A stretch of DNA of 51,660 nt from an uncultured Pseudomonadales bacterium (lineage in GTDB: Bacteria; Pseudomonadota; Gammaproteobacteria; Pseudomonadales; Porticoccaceae): contig CALSNK010000022.1 of the NCBI GenBank assembly GCA_943787675.1, forward strand, positions 1 to 51,660. The letters run 5' to 3'. The notes beneath the pieces are model-generated. The model saw only the letters and a list, made by a program, of their open reading frames with translations. It was not told the origin of the DNA and did no database searches. The position numbers and the translations under genes are program-made. Position 1 is the first letter of the stretch. Each line of letters starts with the position of its first letter. Positions 39,201 through 46,541 of this stretch are shown in pieces.

Positions 39201-39310
39201 TCCTGGCGGGGCAGTGAATCATAGGACAGAAGTCCACCGGCAATAATAAATAGCATCGCAAGAAGAAATAGCCTCGGGCGGTCGAGGTAGAGATCGATAA
39301 TTTTTTTCAT
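36251..39310 (-). CDS. RND efflux permease
   Basis: A 1019-aa proton-driven inner-membrane pump of the AcrB-like superfamily, with 12 membrane helices and two large periplasmic loops. The N-terminus (DRPRLFLLAML) and ETQVADILETQL porter region are typical. In TM4 the proton relay reads LIDNSIIVVED where AcrB has Asp407-Asp408, and the TM10 Lys940 region reads LAINDSIVVLS, so the relay differs from AcrB. It overlaps the adaptor gene by four bases and is probably translated coupled to it. The region looks AT-richer than its neighbours. The substrate is unknown. Confidence 0.92.
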   Translation of the reverse strand: MKKIIDLYLDRPRLFLLAMLFIIAGGLLSYDSLPRQENPQLAERWGDITAVLPGATPQRMETQVADILETQLREVDEIKIIESNSSTGIVRVGIEFKEAIGKGETDEVWAKIQDKLNESTALIPPGTTVRLSHSGPPTTVLFALQWQGGGDPQPVILSRLANQFKRKLANIVNTEQTLVFGDTKEEIFVGADLDLLTDAGMNIQSIATAIDRYDSKRAIGNIVGQGSEFRIKAQDNITLVNDLRKLPLKTLDAYQIIRLEDVATVEKLPIDPPIEIVSYNGKPSVFVDVRGKFSQRTDLYSEAVLRVADAFKAGLPDEIGLEVIYNESDYVEEKFSFLMQSILLATFIVLFLSYLLLGPRSAVIVSAVVPLTILLVLIGCTILDVPLHQTSVTGIILSLGLLIDNSIIVVEDYRYRKSLNLVNRQAIYASIRHLSLPLLAATVTTGLAFMPMAAGKGASPEFVGDMAITIILAVTSSLFLALTVVPVLLKTMEDSNFLNLNKSKNIGFSHAGMRTKYRNFLAWAFFKPSRALALSLTLPILGFVSAGFLDTDFFPNQGKNMFRVDVELDANASIYATNERVSSIRDQVMLESYIETDMWWVGRRLPRLLYNVIGGSSGEGSDNLATGVFFTSSYREMESSLTDLAKRLEKDHADVRVRVSKFTNGPPVEFPVVIAIFGEDNQILKSLGEELKAILAKSPQVSDVLADQSASVTGLQINFDEVNLAFSSKSSKEIIGEISSSTRGLYVGSMLDGNKEIPIRIKNKNRESSEINQAAFIAINSAEGFDYVESFSDISYTSEINQINRYQGSRNNAVKASVYPGTLGSNVLTDVADELQAFEDSLPTGYSLRQFGESDERAESFGQIFSSFFFFMGLIVVALVMILNSFRQAGIILLVGTLCIGLGFLGMFVGLQNFGFIGLVGIVGLAGLAINDSIVVLSHLNEDAGAGQISKDNLIETTIRSTRHILTTSVTTMGGLLPLLFDKFFESLAWAMCFGVMGSALLALLLIPSMFCFLGKVRQ

Positions 39311-40287
39311 TGGCTATCTCGCACAGCCTGGCCTTCCGCGACTTTCGATGCTCCGCCGACAATCACCCTGTCACCGGTTTTTAAAGTGCCAGATACATAG
39401 GCCATGGCCTTTTCGATATGGATTAACTCTACATAATCTTTCTGGGTAGTACTGTCATCGGATAAAGTAAACACATTCCAAAGGCCCTGCTCCGCTTGAG
39501 ATAAAGCATTTAAAGGAACCCATGCTCCCGGTTTAGATTCTTTGACGGTTAACACCAATCTTGCTGTAGCGCCGGGACTGAAAAATTCATCAAATGCAAA
39601 AATTCCCAGCCGGTTATTTGAGCCCTTGGATGACATTGGCGCTAGTCTCATTAATCTGGCGTCAGACGTTTTATCGCCAATAAGGAAAGAATATTTCTGA
39701 TCTAGGCGCATCTCTGAAATGATAGATTTTGGTAGGGAAACTTTCGCTTCAACATTTTTGGAATCTAAAATCTCTAACACAGGAACACTTGGATTGACAA
39801 TGGACCCTTCGTCCAAATGACGGCTTTGAATAATGCCGTCATAGGGGGCAAGAATTTTGGTTTGTTGAAATTTAGTCGCTGCGATTTCATACTGGGCTTT
39901 CGCGATTTGAGCTCTAAACTCTTCATTCTCAAGTCGCTGCTCTGACACATAACTGGCTTCATCCAATACCTGGGATCGCTTAAATGTGTTTTTAGCCATC
40001 AAGAAATTAGCCTGGGCTTCATTTAGGCGCGCCAATGCCTCAGCATCCTCTATTTCAGCCAGTAGTTGACCTTTTTTTACCCTGTCACCAATATCAACTT
40101 TGATATTTTTTACTTTTCCCGGCACCTCAAATGCCAGTATAGATTGCCTTTTTGGAACAACCTTAGCAGGCAGCATCTTATTCACCGCATATTCTTTGGT
40201 GATAGTAACTACATGTAAATCAACATATTTCTGCGCAAAAACAGACGTCGTTAAGCATAGGAGTAATGTTATTGTTATTTTTTTCAT
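39307..40287 (-). CDS. Periplasmic adaptor (membrane fusion protein) of RND pump
   Basis: A 326-aa adaptor linking the RND pump to an outer-membrane channel. A cleavable signal (SVFA-QK, ~residue 18) lacks a lipobox Cys, so it is probably free or membrane-associated. The lipoyl half-motifs are VPGKVKNIKVDIGDRVKKGQ and APYDGIIQSRHLDEGSIV, with an alpha-hairpin between (~95-150) and beta-barrel after. It precedes and overlaps the permease gene. Its start lies 92 bp from the divergent TetR gene, which probably represses it. Confidence 0.93.
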   Translation of the reverse strand: MKKITITLLLCLTTSVFAQKYVDLHVVTITKEYAVNKMLPAKVVPKRQSILAFEVPGKVKNIKVDIGDRVKKGQLLAEIEDAEALARLNEAQANFLMAKNTFKRSQVLDEASYVSEQRLENEEFRAQIAKAQYEIAATKFQQTKILAPYDGIIQSRHLDEGSIVNPSVPVLEILDSKNVEAKVSLPKSIISEMRLDQKYSFLIGDKTSDARLMRLAPMSSKGSNNRLGIFAFDEFFSPGATARLVLTVKESKPGAWVPLNALSQAEQGLWNVFTLSDDSTTQKDYVELIHIEKAMAYVSGTLKTGDRVIVGGASKVAEGQAVRDSQ

Positions 40288-40314
40288 GGGACCCTTTGCG
40301 TTCAGGTTAAAGAT

Positions 40315-40357
40315 GTTTACAGTGAGTACATTATAGGTTAAAGTTTACACTGTCAAC
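40315..40357. promoter_or_regulatory. Probable TetR operator pair in the divergent promoter region
   Basis: GTTTACACTGTCAAC (40343-40357) is a 7-1-7 palindrome with one mismatch. GTTTACAGTG at 40315-40324 repeats its left arm 28 bp upstream and also pairs with the right arm. Both lie in the 92-bp gap between the adaptor and regulator genes, where autoregulation is expected. Confidence 0.6.
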
Positions 40358-40379
40358 ATCAAGGCTAGCTGGCGGAAAT

Positions 40380-40988
40380 ATGCAATATCATCATGGCAAT
40401 TTAAAACAACAATTGATTATTTGTGCCTATGACTGGATATCAGAAAATGGTATCGGCAACATTAGCCTGAGAATCATTGCCAAAATTGCCAAGGTATCTC
40501 AGACCGCGCCCTACCGCCATTTTGATTCTAAGGAACATCTTCTCGCGGAGGTTGCCACACTGGGGTTTGATAATTTATCTTCAGAAATGCGTAAAAATAA
40601 GGCTACCGACAACCCAGCGAATGACCTTGTAAGGTCTGGGGTGACTTACATCGAATTTGGATTAAATAATGAGCATGTCATAGATCTGATGTTCAGCTAC
40701 CCAATGAAGAAGACCGATTACCCTGAACTCTTGGCATCCGCGAACAAAGCCTTCGATATGCTGCTACAAAGGTCGAAGTATCTACACCAGGGTAATGCAG
40801 AATCAGCGCCACTGAATAGTATTTCTCTGCATGCCTATGCACACGGGCTGCTGTCAATTCTGCAGATGAATCAACGAGCCGACAAGTCGGACGATTCGGA
40901 TTTTTTTAGGGCTTCATCAATGCTAAGAGCTAATCTTGAGAAAGTGCTAGGGACCTTTGTTAAAAATCTAGATGTTCCATCGCAGTAA
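40380..40988 (+). CDS. TetR/AcrR-family regulator of the efflux cassette
   Basis: A 202-aa regulator with an N-terminal HTH (~8-55: GNISLRIIAKIAKVSQTAPYRHF) and a C-terminal ligand domain. The YHHGNLKQQL opening matches the TetR group with a WHG-type C-terminal domain. It is divergent from the adaptor-permease operon and shares the operator region 40315-40357. Repression relieved by pump substrate is inferred from family and layout. Confidence 0.9.
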   Translation: MQYHHGNLKQQLIICAYDWISENGIGNISLRIIAKIAKVSQTAPYRHFDSKEHLLAEVATLGFDNLSSEMRKNKATDNPANDLVRSGVTYIEFGLNNEHVIDLMFSYPMKKTDYPELLASANKAFDMLLQRSKYLHQGNAESAPLNSISLHAYAHGLLSILQMNQRADKSDDSDFFRASSMLRANLEKVLGTFVKNLDVPSQ

Positions 40989-41037
40989 TGCTTGGTGGAA
41001 ATGGGGTGGGGGATGTCGGGCAAATTTAGTTTTAACT

Positions 41038-41066
41038 TTTACATAGAGGAAATTCTGCTAGACTAT
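41038..41066 (+). promoter_or_regulatory. Tentative promoter of tolC
   Basis: TTTACA (41038-41043) lies 17 bp before GACTAT (41061-41066), giving only moderate consensus match. Nothing better is visible in the 157-bp gap upstream of tolC. Confidence 0.3.
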
Positions 41067-41145
41067 AGTCCTGCGATTACGTGCCAATTTTAACCGATGC
41101 TCACTACGGAGCGTCACTGACAATAAGAATTCTAACGGAGATTTT

Positions 41146-42492
41146 ATGCGCTTGGTCAAACAAGGATTATTTGCTATCAGTACCGCTTTATTGGTGGCTC
41201 AGATCAGCACCGCCGATACCCTCAATGATATCTATGAGTCTGCCCTGCTAAACGATCCTGTTCTTCGCGCCGCACGGGCCAGTTTTAATGCTGAGCGGGA
41301 AACTAAAAATATCGCCCGAGGCGCTCTGTTGCCTCAGCTCGCGATTTCTGGCGACTATACAGAATCTGAAATTAACGATAACCCCCCCTCGGTTATCACC
41401 GGCCTTATAGATACGAACACCACGACTTATGGCGTCTCCCTGAGCCAGGCTTTCTTTGACATGCCCTCTTGGTACAGTTTTAAAAGTGGCAAGGCACTTA
41501 GCGACAGTGCACAGGCACAGTTTGCCGCCGATCAGCAGTCACTGATTATTCGGGTTAGTGAAGCCTACTTTAATGTGCTGCGCGCCTATGACAATCTGCA
41601 AACTCGCAGCGCTGAGCAGCGTGCGATTCAACGTCAACTTGAGCAGACGCGCGAGCGTTTTGAAGTTGGCCTGTTGCCGGTCACCGATGTGCATGAAGCC
41701 CAGGCAGTGTTTGATGATGCTGCGGTTAATAGCTTGGAAGCACGCGGTGCATTGAATATTGCCTTTGAAGGCCTGCAAGTGCTCACGGGCCAAGATCACG
41801 AAGCATTAGCGGGTCTGACCGATACCTTTATGGCGACCAATCCCGAGCCACTTAGCAATCAAGAATGGGTAGACTTCGCTATTGGCAATAACTTCCAGTT
41901 AAAAGTCGCTGAGCTGGGTAAAGATGCAGCCTATAACAGTGCCAAGGCTGCTGCCTCAGCTCGCTTACCCAAGATTACAGGTCGCGCCAGTTACTATGAA
42001 TCTGATATGGATGGCACCAGATACACCAACCCTATTGAGACTCAGCAGGACGGTCATTCATTTGTCGTCTCCGTAACCATGCCAATCTGGATGGGTGGTT
42101 CGGTAGATGCTAAGCGCCGTCAGGCTAAGCAACTCTCTATCGCCTCTAAAGAAGGCTACGCAGCCACTAAACGCAATATTATCCAAGCTTCTCGCTCGTT
42201 ACATCAGCTGGTGCTGACCAACACCGCTCGGGTAAAAGCGCGCAAGCAGTCGATTACCTCAGCAGATAGTGCACTCCAGGCGACGCAGGCCGGTTATGAG
42301 GTAGGGACAAGAAATATTGTTGATGTACTGGTAGCCCAGCGCTCTGTGTATCAGGCCCGCCGCAACTATGCGAATGCTCGCTATGACTATATTTTGTCGA
42401 TGATGCGCTTAAAAGAAGTGGCCGGCCAGCTAGCCCCAGGACGATATCTATCAGTTAAATGGCTGGTTGGATTCGCAGCTGATTATCGCTAA
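41146..42492 (+). CDS. tolC: TolC-family outer membrane channel
   Basis: The trimeric outer-membrane exit duct used by RND, ABC and type I systems. The 448-aa protein has a signal peptide (cleavage near STA-DT, residue ~23) and two repeats of helical/strand segments (LNDIYESALLNDPVLR; VAELGKDAAYNSAKA). GGAG lies upstream of the ATG with normal spacing. Its place near nudF matches E. coli, so it is likely the general TolC, also able to serve the adjacent RND cassette. Confidence 0.94.
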   Translation: MRLVKQGLFAISTALLVAQISTADTLNDIYESALLNDPVLRAARASFNAERETKNIARGALLPQLAISGDYTESEINDNPPSVITGLIDTNTTTYGVSLSQAFFDMPSWYSFKSGKALSDSAQAQFAADQQSLIIRVSEAYFNVLRAYDNLQTRSAEQRAIQRQLEQTRERFEVGLLPVTDVHEAQAVFDDAAVNSLEARGALNIAFEGLQVLTGQDHEALAGLTDTFMATNPEPLSNQEWVDFAIGNNFQLKVAELGKDAAYNSAKAAASARLPKITGRASYYESDMDGTRYTNPIETQQDGHSFVVSVTMPIWMGGSVDAKRRQAKQLSIASKEGYAATKRNIIQASRSLHQLVLTNTARVKARKQSITSADSALQATQAGYEVGTRNIVDVLVAQRSVYQARRNYANARYDYILSMMRLKEVAGQLAPGRYLSVKWLVGFAADYR

Positions 42493-42514
42493 GTAACTTG
42501 AGAGCTAGATATTT

Positions 42515-42550
42515 AGAAAGAGAGACACAGAAAGAGAGAGAGACAGAAGG
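42515..42550. repeat. GA-rich simple repeat between tolC and waaA
   Basis: A 36-bp purine tract of AGAGAG and AGACACAG units lies between the convergent stops of tolC and waaA. No hairpin terminator accompanies it. Confidence 0.6.
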
Positions 42551-42552
42551 CG

Positions 42553-43836
42553 CTAAATAAATCGATCAATAACAGACATTAGCTTATCTAGCGCGCCTCT
42601 ATTAGCCTCGGCTACAAGGCGCGCTGCATTTCCCATCTCCTGACGACGCTCTTTATTTCCCAGCAGTGCTATACATTGCTCTGCCAACTCAGCCCCATCA
42701 TTGCAGACCAGCATGCCATCAGCCGCTAACAGTAGCTGGGAAGCCTCGGTGAAATTAAACAGGTGGGGGCCCGTTAATACAGGGACGCCCCAGGCCGCTG
42801 GCTCAATCATATTATGCCCGCCAGTCGCAACCAAACTGCCCCCGACAAAGGCAACATCGCAGGCCCCAAAAAATACCATTAACTCGCCCATGGTGTCGCC
42901 GAGCAACACATCCGCAGCCTCAACCTTATCGCCGGCACTGTGTCTGGCCAGCGTAAATCCTGCTGAGGTGCAGAGCTCTCCCACCTGATCGAAGCGTTCG
43001 GGATGCCTTGGCACTAACACCAGCAAGGCATTATCTAACTGCTGTTTAATCTGCCCAAAGGCCTGAAGAATAATTTCATCTTCACCACGATGGGTGCTGG
43101 CGGCCAAAAAAACCGGTCGATTGTTCCCGCAATGCCATTGCTTAGAGAGCGCAGCGGCTCGATCTTGAACAGCCTGATCTAGAGACAAATCAAATTTAAT
43201 GTTACCCGTTACCGCCAGGGCAGACAGGGGGGAGACCTAGCTGAGTAAACCGCTCCCCATCATCTTTGTGCTGGGCCGCAACTGCCGATATTCCTGAGAG
43301 CATAGGCTGGACCACAGAACTGATGCGGTGATAAGCCTTCGCCGAGCGCGCGGACAGTCGGCCATTGGCCAATATCACGGGTATATCTCGGCTCTGGCAA
43401 GCAGCAATAGTATTTGGCCAGAGCTCAGTTTCCATAATAATTAACATTTTGGGCTTCAGGCGATTCAAAAATCGCGCTACCGCATCCGGTGTGTCGTAGG
43501 GCATATAGCTGTGGTCAACGGAGTCTCCAAAGGCCGCTTTAATGCGCTCGGAGCCTGTGGGGGTCATGCAGGTCACCATCAGTCGGTGCTGGGGGTACTT
43601 TTCTTGCAGAGCTTTTACTAGGGGTACTGCGGCCAGAGTCTCTCCCACCGATACAGCATGCAACCAGATACAGTCTGCTGTCGACTCGGCATAAACGGAA
43701 ATCCAAATCGTTCTGCCCAGCGTTTTCTATAGGCCGGCGCCTTTAATCCGCGATACAGCAAACGTAGCAGGATGATCGGCGTCAGCAGATAAAAAATAGC
43801 GCTGTAAATAATTCGACTCAAAATCTCGGATCTCAA
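42553..43836 (-). CDS. waaA: 3-deoxy-D-manno-octulosonic acid transferase WaaA (two compensating frameshifts)
   Basis: Transfers Kdo to lipid IVA, the first step of LPS core assembly, on the cytoplasmic membrane face. Three segments in two frames together give about 427 aa (E. coli 425). The N-terminal part has RKRWAERFGF, the middle HAVSVGET, MTPTGSER and METELWPN, and the end NIKFDL, STHRGEDE and GGHNMIEPAAWG. A missing base near 43674 and an extra base in a six-G run (43227-43232) explain the shifts and restore QQDCIWLHAV and LPLSALAVTGNIKFD. The start codon seems to be TTG and is uncertain. It follows two glycosyltransferase genes. Confidence 0.92.
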
Positions 43837-43903
43837 TAGAGGAGTGAGGATAACTACGTGAATATTGGCAGCAAGTTATCAAAGTCTTGTTATGAATGAC
43901 AGA

Positions 43904-44725
43904 CTATTCTTTCCAGAAATGCTCAACCCAGGGCGTTGGTAAAATAAAGTGCCGCAGATGAGCGGCTAATGATCTCGGCCGCTGACCCCGAAGTCCCGCC
44001 AAGATATGTTCCTTGGGCGACATCATGGCCTCTTCTTCATGATAGCGACCATCGATTGCATCCTGCGGATTAAGGTCTCCAGGGAATATCACTATCTTGC
44101 CATTTTTATGCAGCTTGGACACTTTGAAATAATTTAGCGGAAAGCTACGACGGCATTTTTGACGAAAGTGCAGTACCCAATCTTTCGGCCAAAATTTAAT
44201 GCCCTCTGGCGCACAATTAGTGACATAACGCTGTTCGTATTTATATTTCCCGGCAATTTCTAATGGCGACCTGGCGAAATTTTCCAGCAACGGCAGTAAT
44301 TTTCCAACCGGAAAACGATACACCGATGTCTGCCCCAATCGCTCTAACGGATTACTTGGATTGCGTGCGAGAATCACATCTTCGGGATCGCCATAATCAA
44401 AAAAGCTATCCAGATTACTGGTAATCACCAAATCTAAATCCAAAAACAAGACTGGCCCAGCAAGGTCTGCCAGCTGTTCATTCCACAGACGGCATTTAGG
44501 CCAGATACCTTTTTTGGTGCGGGGTAGATCAAAGTCTAATGGCGGCAATGGCACGGCATTGACCTCGGAGCGAATACCCGAGGAATGATCGGTGAAACAG
44601 GTCAGAGTAAAGGGCGGGCTGATATTCCGCGCGACCATGCCATAGAGGCGGTTGATATATTTAGGGCCATATTTAGTACCCCAATTAATGCAGATTACCT
44701 GCTTTACGTTCCCTGTAATACTCAA
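43904..44725 (-). CDS. Glycosyltransferase-like protein, paralogue 1 (DLDLD type)
   Basis: A 273-aa cytoplasmic protein probably transferring a sugar in LPS or surface polysaccharide synthesis. It has the pattern INWGTKYGPKYINRLY, a nucleotide-sugar/metal motif LFLDLDLVI (~90-105), and a C-terminal segment with FPGDLNPQDAIDGRY. It closely resembles the upstream neighbour in order of motifs, so the pair arose by duplication. A C-terminal extension of ~35 basic/aromatic residues is unique to this copy. Exact family and sugar cannot be fixed by eye. Confidence 0.75.
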   Translation of the reverse strand: MSITGNVKQVICINWGTKYGPKYINRLYGMVARNISPPFTLTCFTDHSSGIRSEVNAVPLPPLDFDLPRTKKGIWPKCRLWNEQLADLAGPVLFLDLDLVITSNLDSFFDYGDPEDVILARNPSNPLERLGQTSVYRFPVGKLLPLLENFARSPLEIAGKYKYEQRYVTNCAPEGIKFWPKDWVLHFRQKCRRSFPLNYFKVSKLHKNGKIVIFPGDLNPQDAIDGRYHEEEAMMSPKEHILAGLRGQRPRSLAAHLRHFILPTPWVEHFWKE

Positions 44726-44759
44726 CTAAGTCTCCTGACAGTTAAGGTTTAATTACGAC

Positions 44760-45500
44760 TCAATGCCAGTGATCGTTTACCCAGGTGGCAGGTTTGAAAC
44801 GTCGATACCATTTCCCGCTCACACCGGCAATCGCCTCGTGGGGATCGGGCTTACCGTGAAATACGAGGACGCGAGTGTCTGCGGGCATTTCGGTTTCACG
44901 GGCAATAAAGAGTGAAAAGGGTTTGATGCAGTGGCGCTTAAAGCTGCGACACCAATGATCGGGCCAGTAGACCAGTGCATTTTTTGCCATCAACGCAGCA
45001 GACAAATATTCCTGCTCGTTGCGATGGGTATTTTTGATCTGGGCAAATGATTTTTCAAACTCAGCAAGCACCTCTGGATGGGCGCCCACTTCAAAGCGAT
45101 AGACCGATGAATTGCCGGTACCGTCTTTTTTAATCCAGTCTTTAATAATCATGACTTCGCCGGGGTAATCAAATAGATCGTCCAGGCTACCCGTAATAAT
45201 AAGATCGAGATCGAGACAGAGCACCATACCTTTGAGGTCATACAGCGTCTCTGCAAATACTGCCAGCTTGTTCCAGCCACGCTCTGGACCAGCCAGATCG
45301 ACGGACAGTTCAGGCAGGGGGAATACTTCGACTTTATCGTTTAATCCAGATCCGTCTTCGGTCAAACAGATAAAACGAAAGTCTCTGGTCATATTCCGCG
45401 CAACCATGGAATACAGTGTATTCACATAGTCCCCTGAATATTTAGTGCCCCATTTCATGCACAGGACATTAACAACTTCCCTAGCGGTAGAACTCGCCAT
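44760..45500 (-). CDS. Glycosyltransferase-like protein, paralogue 2 (DLDLD type)
   Basis: A 246-aa protein parallel to the next gene: CMKWGTKYSGDYVNTLYSMVARN, then LCLDLDLIITGSLDDLF (~93-110) and FHGKPDPHEAI before the end. The repeated Asp motif is typical of GT-A fold enzymes. It lies between ilvE and waaA, where Pseudomonas has LPS core genes. Only a short gap separates the copies, so they are probably co-transcribed. Acceptors are unknown. Confidence 0.75.
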   Translation of the reverse strand: MASSTAREVVNVLCMKWGTKYSGDYVNTLYSMVARNMTRDFRFICLTEDGSGLNDKVEVFPLPELSVDLAGPERGWNKLAVFAETLYDLKGMVLCLDLDLIITGSLDDLFDYPGEVMIIKDWIKKDGTGNSSVYRFEVGAHPEVLAEFEKSFAQIKNTHRNEQEYLSAALMAKNALVYWPDHWCRSFKRHCIKPFSLFIARETEMPADTRVLVFHGKPDPHEAIAGVSGKWYRRFKPATWVNDHWH

Positions 45501-45591
45501 AACAATAATTCCGTTGGTCTAACGTTTTTTCAAGCTCGCAATCTAGAGCTTTCGTTTAATACTCGGCTACTCGGCCTTTTATAACAGGCAG

Positions 45592-46521
45592 CTACTTGGC
45601 GACTGGCGCTAACCATTTTTGATACTTGGCATTCTTGCCGCGCACAAGATCAAAATAGGCCGCCTGCAATGTGGTCGCAATGGGTCCGCGTTTGCCGGTA
45701 CCGATGATGCGGCTATCGTATTCACGGATGGGCACAATCTCTGCCGCGGTACCGGTGAAAAATGCCTCGTCGGCAATATAAACCTCATCGCGAGATATGC
45801 GCTTTTCACGCACTTCGATGCCGTGATCCGCTGCTAATTTAAAGACGGTGTCCCGGGTCAGTCCGTCGAGACAGGAGGTTAGATCTGGCGTATAAATAAC
45901 ACCGTCGCGAACCATAAAGAAGTTTTCCGCACTGCCCTCGGCTACATAGCCCTCTGGGTCGAGCATGATGGCTTCGTCACAACCGGAATCCAGTGCTTCA
46001 CGCAGAGCCAGCATCGAGTTGATGTAGTTGCCGCTGGCCTTGGCTTTAACCATGGTGATATTCACATGGTGTCTGGTGTAAGACGAGGTACGAACCTTGA
46101 GGCCAGTCTCCAGAGTTTCTGGCGACATATAAGAAGGCCAGTCCCATGCGGCGATACCCACATGAATCTTGAGGCCCTCGGCGCGCAGGCCCATACCCTC
46201 GGAGCCCAAAAATACGAGGGGGCGAATATACGCGGCATCCAGGTTATTGGCGCGAACCACTTCCCGGTGAGCGTCGCAGATTTCCTGCTGGGTAAAAGGC
46301 AGGCTCATATGCAGAATTTTTGCCGAATTAAACAGACGTTTAATATGGTCTTCTAGACGAAAGATACAGGTGCCCGAATGTTCGGTTTCGTAGGCACGAA
46401 TACCTTCAAAAACTGCATTGCCATAATGCAGAGACGAGGTTAAAAAATGCACCTGCGCATCGCGCCAATCAATTAGCTTGCCGTCCATCCAGATAAAACC
46501 ATCGCGGTCCGAAAATGACAT
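45592..46521 (-). CDS. ilvE: Branched-chain amino acid aminotransferase
   Basis: A PLP enzyme making Val, Leu and Ile in the cytoplasm. The 309-aa product has WMDGKLIDWRDA, HYGNAVFEGIR, the PLP Lys region MVKAKASGNYINSML, LDPEGYVAEGSAEN and TAAEIVPIR, all class IV signatures. GAGGAA precedes the ATG. It follows glnE by 20 bp, as in Pseudomonas. Confidence 0.97.
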   Translation of the reverse strand: MSFSDRDGFIWMDGKLIDWRDAQVHFLTSSLHYGNAVFEGIRAYETEHSGTCIFRLEDHIKRLFNSAKILHMSLPFTQQEICDAHREVVRANNLDAAYIRPLVFLGSEGMGLRAEGLKIHVGIAAWDWPSYMSPETLETGLKVRTSSYTRHHVNITMVKAKASGNYINSMLALREALDSGCDEAIMLDPEGYVAEGSAENFFMVRDGVIYTPDLTSCLDGLTRDTVFKLAADHGIEVREKRISRDEVYIADEAFFTGTAAEIVPIREYDSRIIGTGKRGPIATTLQAAYFDLVRGKNAKYQKWLAPVAK

Positions 46522-46541
46522 CGACCTATTCCTCTTTTTAA

